Below, in pieces: positions 11,481-22,432 of a stretch of DNA of 64,000 bases (positions within the stretch are counted from its first letter, which is position 1; every line of letters begins with the position of its first letter). This DNA comes from Charina bottae (Eukaryota > Chordata > Lepidosauria > Squamata > Charinaidae). The notes beneath the pieces are model-generated. The model was not told the origin of the DNA and made no database searches. It saw only the letters and a list, made by a program, of their open reading frames with translations. A program made the position numbers and the translations under genes. The stretch spans positions 2,366,501 through 2,430,500 of the forward strand of contig JALMGJ010000060.1 of the NCBI GenBank assembly GCA_023362775.1, in the 5' to 3' direction.

Positions 11481-14400
11481 ATGAGATTCGGGTTTGAATT
11501 TAAGGGTTGGAGGCGCTTACGGATGCTTGATTTGGGACGGCATAATTTTAGGCCCAAAAATCAAAAAATTCCTGACCGCGGAGTCAGGAAAAATCTCCCG
11601 GGAGGGGCCGGACCGAATCAGGTAAAATTGAAAAACGAAGGCCGCCATGAGATTCGGGGTTGAATTTAAGGGTTGGAGGCGCATTCGGATGCTTGATTTG
11701 GGACGGCAAAATTTTTGGCCCAAAAATCAAAAAATTCCTGAACGCGGAGTCAGGAAAAATCTCCCGGGAAGGGCTGGACCGAATCAGCTAAAATTGAAAA
11801 ACGAAGGCCGCCATGAGATTCGGGGTTGAATTTAAGGGTTGGAGGCGCTTTCGGATGCTTGATTTGGGACGGCATAATTTTTGGCCCAAAAATCAAAAAA
11901 TTCCTGACCGCGGAGTCAGGAAAAATCTCCCGGGAGGGGCCGGACCGAATCAGGTCAAATTGAAAAACGAAGGCCGCCATGAGATTCAGGGTTGAATTTA
12001 AGGGTTGGAGGCGCATTCGGATGCTTGATTTTGGACGGCATAATTTTTGGCCCAAAAATCAAAAAATTCCTGACCGCGGAGTCAGGAAAAATCTCCCGGG
12101 AGGGGCCGGACCGAATCAGGTCAAATTGAAAAACGAAGGCCGCCATGAGATTCGGGGTTGAATTTAAGGGTTGGAGGCGCTTTCGGATGCTTGATTTGGG
12201 ACGGCATAATTTTTGGCCCAAAAATCAAAAAATTCCTGACCGCGGAGTCAGGAAAAATCTCCCGGGAGGGGCCGGACCGAATCAGGTCAAATTGAAAAAC
12301 GAAGGCCGCCATGAGATTCGGGTTTGAATTTAAGGGTTGGAGGCGCTTACGGATGCTTGATTTGGGACGGCATAATTTTTGGCCCAAAAATCAAAAAATT
12401 CCTGACCGCGGAGTCAGGAAAAATCTCCCGGGAGGGGCCGGACCGAATCAGCTCAAATTGAAAAACGAAGGCCGCCATGAGATTCTGGGTTGAATTTAAG
12501 GGTTGGAGGCGCTTTCGGATGCTTGATTTGAGACGGCAAAGTTTTCGGCCCAAAAATCAAAAAATTCCTGACCGCGGAGTCAGGAAAAATCTCCCGGGAG
12601 GGGCCGGACCGAATCAGGTCAAATTGAAAAACGAAGGCCGCCATGAGATTCGGGGTTGAATTTAAGGGTTGGAGGTGCATTCGGATGCTTGATTTGGGAC
12701 GGCATAATTTTTGGCCCAAAAATCAAAAAATTCCTGACCGCGGAGTCAGGAAAAATCTCCCGGGAGGGGCCGGACCGAATCAGGTCAAATTGAAAAACAA
12801 AAGCCGCCATGAGATTCGGGGTTGAATTTAAGGGTTGGAGGCGCTTTCGGATGCTTGATTTGGGACGGCAAAATTTTTGGCCCAAAAATCAAAAAATTCC
12901 TGACCGCGGAGTCAGGAAAAATCTCCCGGGAGGGGCCGGACCGAATCAGGTCAAATTGAAAAACGAAGGCCGCCATGAGATTCGGGGTTGAATTTAAGGG
13001 TTTGAGGCGCATTCGGATGCTTGATTTGGGACGGCATAATTTTTGGCCCAAAAATCAAAAAATTCCTGACCGCGGAGTCAGGAAAAATCTCCCGGGAGGG
13101 GCCGGACCGAATCTGGTCAAATTGAAAAACGAAGTCCGGCATGAGATTCGGGGTTGAATTTAAGGGTTGGAGGCGCTTTCGGATGCTTGATTTGGGACGG
13201 CATAATTTTTGGCCCAAATATTAAAAAATTCCTGACCGCGGAGTCAGGAAAAATCTCCCGGGAGGGGCCGGACCGAATCAGGTCAAATTGAAAAACGAAG
13301 GCCACCATGAGATTTGGGGTTGAATTTAAGGGTTGGAGGCGCTTTCGGATGCTTGATTTGGGACGGCAAAATTTTTGGCCCAAAAATCAAAAAATTCCTG
13401 ACCGCGGAGTCAGGAAAAATCTCCCGGGAGGGGCCGGACCGAATCAGGTCAAATTGAAAAACGAAGGCCGCCATGAAATTTGGGGTTGAATTTAAGGGTT
13501 GGAGGCGCTTTCGGATGCTTGATTTGGGACGGCATAATTTTTGGCCCAAAAATCAAAAAATTCCTGACCGCGGAGTCAGGAAAAATCTCCCGGGAGGGGC
13601 CGGACCGAATCAGGTCAAATTGAAAAACGAAGGCCGCCATGAGATTCAGGGTTGAATTTAAGGGTTGGAGGCGCATTCGGATGCTTGATTTTGGACGGCA
13701 TAATTTTTGGCCCAAAAATCAAAAAATTCCTGACCGCGGAGTCAGGAAAAATCTCCAGGGAGGGGCCGGACCGAATCAGGTCAAATTGAAAAACGAAGGC
13801 CGCCATGAGATTCGGGGTTGAATTTAAGGGTTGGAGGCGCTTTCGGATGCTTGATTTGGGACGGCATAATTTTTGGCCCAAAAATCAAAAAATTCCTGAC
13901 CGCGGAGTCAGGAAAAATCTCCCGGGAGGGGCCGGACCGAATCAGGTCAAATTGAAAAACGAAGGCCGCCATGAGATTCGGGTTTGAATTTAAGGGTTGG
14001 AGGCGCTTACGGATGCTTGATTTGGGACGGCATAATTTTTGGCCCAAAAATCAAAAAATTCCTGACCGCGGAGTCAGGAAAAATCTCCCGGGAGGGGCCG
14101 GACCGAATCAGCTCAAATTGAAAAACGAAGGCCGCCATGAGATTCGGGGTTGAATTTAAGGGTTGGAGGCGCTTTCGGATGCTTGATTTGAGACGGCAAA
14201 GTTTTCGGCCCAAAAATCAAAAAATTCCTGACCGCGGAGTCAGGAAAAATCTCCCGGGAGGGGCCGGACCGAATCAGGTCAAATTGAAAAACGAAGGCCG
14301 CCATGAGATTCGGGGTTGAATTTAAGGGTTGGAGGCGCTTCCGGATGCTTAATTTGAGACGGCAAAATTTTCGGCCAAAAAATCAAAAAATTCCTGACCG

Positions 14401-15298
14401 CGGAGTCAGGAAAAATCTCCCGGGAGGGGCCGGACCGAATCAGGTCAAATTGAAAAACGAAGGCCGCCATGAGATTCGGGGTTGAATTTAAGGGTTGGAG
14501 GTGCATTCGGATGCTTGATTTGGGACGGCAAAATTTTTGGCCCAAAAATCAAAAAATTCCTGACCGCGGAGTCAGGAAAAATCTCCCGGGAGGGGCCGGA
14601 CCGAATCAGGTCAAATTGAAAAACAAAAGCCGCCATGAGATTCGGGATTGAATTTAAGGGTTGGAGGCGCTTTCGGATGCTTGATTTGGGACGGCAAAAT
14701 TTTTGGCCCAAAAATCAAAAAATTCCTGACCGCGGAGTCAGGAAAAATCTCCCGGGAGGGGCCGGACCGAATCAGGTCAAATTGAAAAACGAAGGCCGCC
14801 ATGAGATTCGGGGTTGAATTTAAGGGTTTGAGGCGCATTCGGATGCTTGATTTGGGACGGCATAATTTTTGGCCCAAAAATCAAAAAATTCCTGACCGTG
14901 GAGTCAGGAAAAATCTCCCGGGAGGGGCCGGACCGAATCTGGTCAAATTGAAAAACGAAGGCCGCCATGAGATTCGGGGTTGAATTTAAGGGTTGGAGGC
15001 GCTTTCGGATGCTTGATTTGGGACGGCATAATTCTTGCCCCAAATATCAAAAAATTCCTGACCGCGGTGTCAGGAAAAATCTCCCGGGAGGGGCCGGACC
15101 GAATCAGGTCAAATTGAAAAACGAAGGCCGCCATGAGATTTGGGGTTGAATTTAAGGGTTGGAGGCGCTTTCGGATGCTTGATTTGGGACGGCAAAATTT
15201 TTGGCACAAAAATCAAAAAATTCCTGACCGCGGAGTCAGGAAAAATCTCCCGGGAGGGGCCGGACCGAATCAGGTCAAATTGAAAAACGAAGGCCGCC

Positions 15299-16626
15299 AT
15301 GACATTTGGGGTTGAATTTAAGGGTTGGAGGCGCTTTCGGATGCTTGATTTGGGACGGCAAAATTTTTGGCACAAAAATCAAAAAATTCCTGACCGCGGA
15401 GTCAGGAAAAATCTCCCGGGAGGGGCCGGACCGAATCAGGTCAAATTGAAAAACGAAGGCCGCCATGAGATTCGGGGTTGAATTTAAGGGTTGGAGGCGC
15501 ATTCGGATGCTTGATTTGGGACGGCATAATTTTTGGCCCAAAAATCAAAAAATTCCTGACTGCGGAGTCAGGAAAAATCTCCCGGGAGGGGCCGGACCGA
15601 ATCAGGTCAAATTGAAAAACGAAGGCCGCCATGAGATTCGGGGTTGAATTTAAGGCTTGGCGGCGCTTTCGGATGCTTGATTTGGGACGGCATAATTTTT
15701 GGCCCAAAAATCAAAAAATTCCTGACCGCGGAGTCAGGAAAAATCTCCCGGGAGGGGCCGGACCGAATCTGGTCAAATCGAAAAAAGAAGGCCGCCATGA
15801 GATTCGGGGTTGAATTTAAGGGTTGGAGCCGCTTTTGGATGCTTGATTTGGGACGTCAAAGTTTTCGGCCCAAAAATCAAAAAATTCCTGAACGCGGAGT
15901 CAGGAAAAATCTCCCGGGAAGGGCTAGACCGAATCAGCTAAAATTGAAAAACGAAGGCCGCCATGAGATTCGGGGTTGAATTTAAGGGTTGGAGGCGCTT
16001 TCGGATGCTTGATTTGGGACGGCAAAATTTTTGGCACAAAAATCAAAAAATTCCTGACCGCGGAGTCAGGAAAAATCTCCCGGGAGGGGCCGGACCGAAT
16101 CAGGTCAAATTGAAAAACGAAGGCCGCCATGAGATTCGGGGTTGAATTTAAGGGTTGGAGGCGCATTCGGATGCTTGATTTGGGACGGCATAATTTTTGG
16201 CCCAAAAATCAAAAAATTCCTGACTACGGAGTCAGGAAAAATCTCCCGGGAGGGGCCGGACCGAATCAGGTCAAATTGAAAAACGAAGGCCGCCATGAGA
16301 TTCGGGGTTGAATTTAAGGCTTGGAGGCGCTTTCGGATGCTTGATTTGGGACGGCATAATTTTTGGCCCAAAAATCAAAAAATTCCTGACCGCGGAGTCA
16401 GGAAAAATCTCCCGGGAGGGGCCGGACCGAATCTGGTCAAATCGAAAAAAGAAGGCCGCCATGAGATTCGGGGTTGAATTTAAGGGTTGGAGCCGCTTTT
16501 GGATGCTTGATTTGGGACGGCAAAGTTTTCGGCCCAAAAATCAAAAAATTCCTGAACGCGGAGTCAGGAAAAATCTCCCGGGAAGGGCTGGACCGAATCA
16601 GCTAAAATTGAAAAACGAAGGCCGCC
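15299..16626 (+). repeat. Tandem duplicate of a 4-monomer unit (2 x 664 bp)
   Basis: 15,299-15,962 and 15,963-16,626 match monomer for monomer. Each contains, in order, a GGCACAAAA copy, a copy with a mutated CCGCGG (CTGCGG at 15,465, CTACGG at 16,129), a TTTAAGGCTTGG copy, and a GTTGGAGCCGCTTTTGG copy. Only scattered single-base differences separate them, for example ATGACATTTGG at 15,299. Confidence 0.8.
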
Positions 16627-16792
16627 ATGAGATTCGGGGTTGAATTTAAGGGTTGGAGGCGCTTTCGGATGCTTGATTTGGGACGGCATAATTTTTGGCC
16701 CAAAAATCAAAAAATTCCTGACCGCGGAGTCAGGAAAAATCTCCCGGGAGGGGCCGGACCGAATCAGGTCAAATTGAAAAACAAAGGGCGCC

Positions 16793-16957
16793 ATGAGATT
16801 CGGGGTTGAATTAATGGTTGGAGGCGCTTCCGGATGCTTGATTTGAGATGGCAAAATTTTCGGCCCAAAAATCAAAAAATTCCTGACCGTGGAGTCAGGA
16901 AAAATCTCCCGGGAGGGGCCGGACCGAATCTGGTCAAATTGAAAAACGAAGGCCGGC
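16793..16957 (+). repeat. 165-bp monomer, second copy of the 4,843 variant
   Basis: This shares GAATTAATGG, GAGATGG and CAAAATTTTCGG with the monomers at 4,843 and 21,108. It differs from them in its tail (CCGTGGAG, GGGAGGGGCC, AATCTGGTC). Confidence 0.9.
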
Positions 16958-17123
16958 ATGAGATTCGGGGTTGAATTTAAGGGTTGGAGGCGCTTTCGGA
17001 TGCTTGATTTGGGACGGCATAATTTTTGGCCCAAAAATCAAAAAATTCCTGACCGCGGAGTCAGGAAAAATCTCCCGGGAGGGGCCGGACCGAATCAGGT
17101 CAAATTGAAAAACGAAGGCCGCC

Positions 17124-18783
17124 ATGAGATTCAGGGTTGAATTTAAGGGTTGGAGGCGCATTCGGATGCTTGATTTTGGACGGCATAATTTTTGGCCCAA
17201 AAATCAAAAAATTCCTGACCACGGAGTCAGGAAAAATCTCCAGGGAGGGGCCGGACCGAATCAGGTCAAATTGAAAAACGAAGGCCGCCATGAGATTCGG
17301 GGTTGAATTTAAGGGTTGGAGGCGCTTTCGGATGCTTGATTTGGGACGGCATAATTTTTGGCCCAAAAATCAAAAAATTCCTGACCGCGGAGTCAGGAAA
17401 AATCTCCCGGGAGGGGCCGGACCGAATCAGGTCAAATTGAAAAACGAAGGCCGCCATGAGATTCGGGTTTGAATTTAAGGGTTGGAGGCGCTTACGGATG
17501 CTTGATTTGGGACGGCATAATTTTTGGCCCAAAAATCAAAAAATTCCTGACCGCGGAGTCAGGAAAAATCTCCCGGGAGGGGCCGGACCGAATCAGCTCA
17601 AATTGAAAAACGAAGGCCGCCATGAGATTCGGGGTTGAATTTAAGGGTTGGAGGCGCTTTCGGATGCTTGATTTGAGACGGCAAAGTTTTCGGCCCAAAA
17701 ATCAAAAAATTCCTGACCGCGGAGTCAGGAAAAATCTCCCGGGAGGGGCCGGACCGAATCAGGTCAAATTGAAAAACGAAGGCCGCCATGAGATTCGGGG
17801 TTGAATTTAAGGGTTGGAGGCGCTTCCGGATGCTTAATTTGAGACGGCAAAATTTTCGGCCCAAAAATCAAAAAATTCCTGACCGCGGAGTCAGGAAAAA
17901 TCTCCCGGGAGGGGCCGGACCGAATCAGGTCAAATTGAAGAACGAAGGCCGCCATGAGATTCGGGGTTGAATTTAAGGGTTGGAGGTGCATTCGGATGCT
18001 TGATTTGGGACGGCATAATTTTTGGCCCAAAAATCAAAAAATTCCTGACCGCGGAGTCAGGAAAAATCTCCCGGGAGGGGCCGGACCGAATCAGGTCAAA
18101 TTGAAAAACAAAAGCCGCCATGAGATTCGGGGTTGAATTTAAGGGTTGGAGGCGCTTTCGGATGCTTGATTTGGGACGGCAAAATTTTTGGCCCAAAAAT
18201 CAAAAAATTCCTGACCGCGGAGTCAGGAAAAATCTCCCGGGAGGGGCCGGACCGAATCAGGTCAAATTGAAAAACGAAGGCCGCCATGAGATTCGGGGTT
18301 GAATTTAAGGGTTTGAGGCGCATTCGGATGCTTGATTTGGGACGGCATAATTTTTGGCCCAAAAATCAAAAAATTCCTGACCGTGGAGTCAGGAAAAATC
18401 TCCCGGGAGGGGCCGGACCGAATCTGGTCAAATTGAAAAACGAAGGCCGGCATGAGATTCGGGGTTGAATTTAAGGGTTGGAGGCGCTTTCGGATGCTTG
18501 ATTTGGGACGGCATAATTTTTGGCCCAAATATCAAAAAATTCCTGACCGCGGAGTCAGGAAAAATCTCCCGGGAGGGGCCGGACCGAATCAGGTCAAATT
18601 GAAAAACGAAGGCCACCATGAGATTTGGGGTTGAATTTAAGGGTTGGAGGCGCTTTCGGATGCTTGATTTGGGACGGCAAAATTTTTGGCCCAAAAATCA
18701 AAAAATTCCTGACCGCGGAGTCAGGAAAAATCTCCCGGGAGGGGCCGGACCGAATCAGCTCAAATTGAAAAACGAAGGCCGCC
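17124..18783 (+). repeat. Displaced copy of the 10-monomer block at 13,639-15,298 (offset 3,485 bp)
   Basis: Ten successive monomers match in type and order, beginning in both places with a C copy carrying CTCCAGGG and continuing through B, E, the CTTAATTTGAG copy, G, and the GGGTTTGAGG copy. The offset is 21 monomers minus one base, because the 165-bp monomer at 16,793 lies between. Small differences (CCACGG at 17,216-17,224, ATTCGGGATTG at 14,635) show that they have begun to diverge. Confidence 0.75.
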
Positions 18784-19945
18784 ATGAGATTCGGGGTTGA
18801 ATTTAAGGTTTGGAGGCGCTTTCGGATGCTTGATTTGAGACGGCAAAGTTTTCGGCCCAAAAATCAAAAAATTCCTGACCGCGGAGTCAGGAAAAATCTC
18901 CCGGGAGGGGCCGGACCGAATCAGGTCAAATTGAAAAACGAAGGCCGCCATGAGATTCGGGGTTGAATTTAAGGGTTGGAGGCGCTTCCGGATGCTTAAT
19001 TTGAGACGGCAAAATTTTCGGCCCAAAAATCAAAAAATTCCTGACCGCGGAGTCAGGAAAAATCTCCCGGGAGGGGCCGGACCGAATCAGGTCAAATTGA
19101 AAAACGAAGGCCGCCATGAGATTCGGGGTTGAATTTAAGGGTTGGAGGTGCATTCGGATGCTTGATTTGGGACGGCATAATTTTTGGCCCAAAAATCAAA
19201 AAATTCCTGACCGCGGAGTCAGGAACAATCTCCCGGGAGGGGCCGGACCGAATCAGGTCAAATTGAAAAACAAAAGCCGCCATGAGATTCGGGGTTGAAT
19301 TTAAGGGTTGGATGCGCTTTCGGATGCTTGATTTGGGACGGCAAAATTTTTGGCCCAAAAATCAAAAAATTCCTGACCGCGGAGTCAGGAAAAATCTCCC
19401 GGGAGGGGCCGGACCGAATCAGGTCAAATTGAAAAACGAAGGCCGCCATGAGATTCGGGGTTGAATTTAAGGGTTGGAGGCGCATTCGGATGCTTGATTT
19501 GGGACGGCATAATTTTTGGCCCAAAAATCAAAAAATTCCTGACCGCGGAGTCAGGAAAAATCTCCCGGGAGGGGCCGGACCGAATCTGGTCAAATTGAAA
19601 AACGAAGGCCGGCATGAGATTCGGGGTTGAATTTAAGGGTTGGAGGCGCTTTCGGATGCTTGATTTGGGACGGCATAATTTTTGGCCCAAATATCAAAAA
19701 ATTCCTGACCGCGGAGTCAGGAAAAATCTCCCGGGAGGGGCCGGACCGAATCAGGTCAAATTGAAAAACGAAGGCCACCATGAGATTTGGGGTTGAATTT
19801 AAGGGTTGGAGGCGCTTTCGGATGCTTGATTTGGGACGGCAAAATTTTTGGCACAAAAATCAAAAAATTCCTGACCGCGGAGTCAGGAAAAATCTCCCGG
19901 GAGGGGCCGGACCGAATCAGGTCAAATTGAAAAACGAAGGCCGCC
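17622..19945 (+). repeat. Tandem duplicate of a 7-monomer unit (2 x 1,162 bp)
   Basis: 17,622-18,783 and 18,784-19,945 both run E, CTTAATTTGAG copy, G, a CAAAAT copy, a t37a copy, a CCCAAATATC copy and another CAAAAT copy. Differences include AAGGTTTGG at 18,784, GGATGCGC at 19,282, loss of GGGTTTGAGG at 19,448 and GGCACAAAA at 19,780. The unit length equals that of domain 1 but its composition is different. Confidence 0.75.
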
Positions 19946-21107
19946 ATGTGATTCGGGGTTGAATTTAAGGGTTGGAGGCGCTTTCGGATGCTTGATTTGA
20001 GACGGCAAAATTTTCGGCCCAAAAATCAAAAAATTCCTGACCGCGGAGTCAGGAAAAATCTCCCGGGAGGGGCTGGACCGAATCAGGTCAAATTGAAAAA
20101 CAAAGGCCTCCATGAGATTCGGGGTTGAATTTAAGGGTTGGAGGCGCTTTCGGATGCTTGATTTGGGACGGCAAAATTTTTGGCCCAAAAATCAAAAAAT
20201 TCCTGACCGCGGAGTCAGGAAAAATCTCCCGGGAGGGGCCGGACCGAATCAGGTCAAATTGAAAAACGAAGGCAGCCATGAAATTTGGGGTTGAATTTAA
20301 GGGTTGGAGGCGCTTTCGGATGCTTGATTTGGGACGGCATAATTTTTGGCCCAAAAATCAAAAAATTCCTGACCGCGGAGTCAGGAAAAATCTCCCGGGA
20401 GGGGCCGGACCGAATCAGGTCAAATTGAAAAACGAAGGCCGCCATGAGATTCAGGGTTGAATTTAAGGGTTGGAGGCGCATTCGGATGCTTGATTTTGGA
20501 CGGCATAATTTTTGGCCCAAAAATCAAAAAATTCCTGACCGCGGAGTCAGGAAAAATCTCCCGGGAGGGGCTGGACCGAATCAGGTCAAATTGAAAAACG
20601 AAGGCCGCCATGAGATTCGGGTTTGAATTTAAGGGTTGGAGGCGCTTACGGATGCTTGATTTGGGACGGCATAATTTTTGGCCCAAAAATCAAAAAATTC
20701 CTGACCGCGGAGTCAGGAAAAATCTCCCGGGAGGGGCCGGACCGAATCAGCTCAAATTGAAAAACGAAGGCCGCCATGAGATTCGGGGTTGAATTTAAGG
20801 GTTGGAGGCGCTTTCGGATGCTTGATTTGAGACGGCAAAGTTTTCGGCCCAAAAATCAAAAAATTCCTGACCGCGGAGTCAGGAAAAATCTCCCGGGAGG
20901 GGCCGGACCGAATCAGGTCAAATTGAAAAACGAAGGCCGCCATGAGATTCGGGGTTGAATTTAAGGGTTGGAGGCGCTTCCGGATGCTTGATTTGGGACG
21001 GCATAATTTTTGGCCCAAAAATCAAAAAATTCCTGACCGCGGAGTCAGGAAAAATCTCCCGGGAGGGGCCGGACCGAATCAGGTCAAATTGAAAAACAAA
21101 GGGCGCC

Positions 21108-21272
21108 ATGAGATTCGGGGTTGAATTAATGGTTGGAGGCGCTTCCGGATGCTTGATTTGAGATGGCAAAATTTTCGGCCCAAAAATCAAAAAATTCCTG
21201 ACCGCGGAGTCAGGAAAAATCTCCCGGGATGGGCTGGACCGAATCAGCTCAAATTGAAAAACAAAGGCCGCC
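21108..21272 (+). repeat. 165-bp monomer, third copy of the 4,843 variant
   Basis: This matches the 4,843 copy closely, including GGGATGGGCTGG and the following AAACAAAGG. The preceding monomer also shares the ACAAAGGGCGCC junction found before 4,843 and 16,793, so at least two adjacent monomers moved together. Confidence 0.9.
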
Positions 21273-22102
21273 ATGAGATTCGGGGTTGAATTTAAGGGTT
21301 GGAGGCGCTTTCGGATGCTTGATTTGGGACGGCATAATTTTTGGCCCAAAAATCAAAAAATTCCTGACCGCGGAGTCAGGAAAAATCTCCCGGGAGGGGC
21401 CGGACCGAATCAGGTCAAATTGAAAAACGAAGGCCGCCATGAGATTCGGGGTTGAATTTAAGCGTTGGAGGCGCTTTCGGATGCTTGATTTGAGACGGCA
21501 AAATTTTTGGCCCAAAAATCAAAAAATTCCTGACCGCGGAGTCAGGAAAAATCTCCCGGGAGGGGCCGGACCGAATCAGGTCAAATTGAAAAACGAAGGC
21601 CGCCATGAGATTCGGGGTTGAATTTAAGGGTTGGAGGCGCTTTCGGATGCTTGATTTGGGACGGCATAATTTTTGGCCCAAAAATCAAAAAATTCCTGAC
21701 CGCGGAGTCAGGAAAAATCTCCCGGGAGGGGCCGGACCGAATCAGGTCAAATTGAAAAACGAAGGCTGCCATGAGATTCGGGGTTGAATTTAAGGGTTGG
21801 AGGCGCATTCGGATGCTTGATTTGGGACGGCAAAATTTTTGGCCCAAAAATCAAAAAATTCCTGAACGCGGAGTCAGGAAAAATCTCCCGGGAAGGGCTG
21901 GACCGAATCAGCTAAAATTGAAAAACGAAGGCCGCCATGAGATTCGGGGTTGAATTTAAGGGTTGGAGGCGCTTTCGGATGCTTGATTTGGGACGGCATA
22001 ATTTTTGGCCCAAAAATCAAAAAATTCCTGACCGCGGAGTCAGGAAAAATCTCCCGGGAGGGGCCGGACCGAATCAGGTCAAATTGAAAAACGAAGGCCG
22101 CC

Positions 22103-22432
22103 ATGAGATTCAGGGTTGAATTTAAGGGTTGGAGGCCATTCGGATGCTTGATTTTGGACGGCATAATTTTTGGCCCAAAAATCAAAAAATTCCTGACCGC
22201 GGAGTCAGGAAAAATCTCCCGGGAGGGGCCGGACCTAATCAGGTCAAATTGAAAAACGAAGGCCGCCATGAGATTCGGGGTTGAATTTAAGTTTGGAGGC
22301 GCTTTCGGATGCTTGATTTGGGACGGCATAATTTTTGGCCCAAAAATCAAAAAATTCCTGACCGCGGAGTCAGGAAAAATCTCCCGGGAGGGGCCGGACC
22401 GAATCAGGTCAAATTGAAAAACGAAGGCCGCC
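22103..22432 (+). repeat. Two adjacent 165-bp monomers with different single-base deletions
   Basis: The monomer at 22,103 has GGAGGCCATTC where others have GGAGGCGCATTC. The next, at 22,268, has TTTAAGTTTGGAGG where others have TTTAAGGGTTGGAGG. Each lacks one base, so both are 165 bp (55 codons). This is the only place in the window with two consecutive frame-preserving monomers, and it explains the longest open frame in the window, on the minus strand at 21,874-22,509. Confidence 0.9.

Larger units (their letters stand above)
1..12476 (+). repeat. Array domain 1: A/B/C/D/E higher-order repeat family
   Basis: This domain is built from types A, B, C, D and E in recurring orders. The core order D-A-C-A-B-A-B is seen cleanly at 1,025-2,186 (7 monomers, 1,162 bp). 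Variants insert or lose monomers: D at 2,187 to D at 4,013 spans 11 monomers, D at 6,335 to D at 7,165 spans 5, and D at 8,327, 9,987 and 11,647 are spaced by 10. Between about 4.5 and 5.9 kb the order is disturbed by A/D hybrids and two 165-bp monomers. The switching unit lengths indicate unequal exchange between out-of-register monomers. Domain borders are my judgement from the change of monomer types. Confidence 0.8.
12477..21272 (+). repeat. Array domain 2: diverged mixture with type G and other variants
   Basis: Around 12.5 kb the regular A/B/C/D order gives way to more diverse monomers. These include type G (GGAGGTGCATTC), copies with GGGTTTGAGG (12,975; 14,801; 18,286), CCCAAATAT (13,141; 14,967; 18,452; 19,614), GGCACAAAA (15,133; 15,299; 15,963; 19,780) and CTTAATTTGAG (14,303; 17,788; 18,950). 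These variants recur in the same relative order in duplicated blocks, listed separately. No unique sequence is present. Confidence 0.75.
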
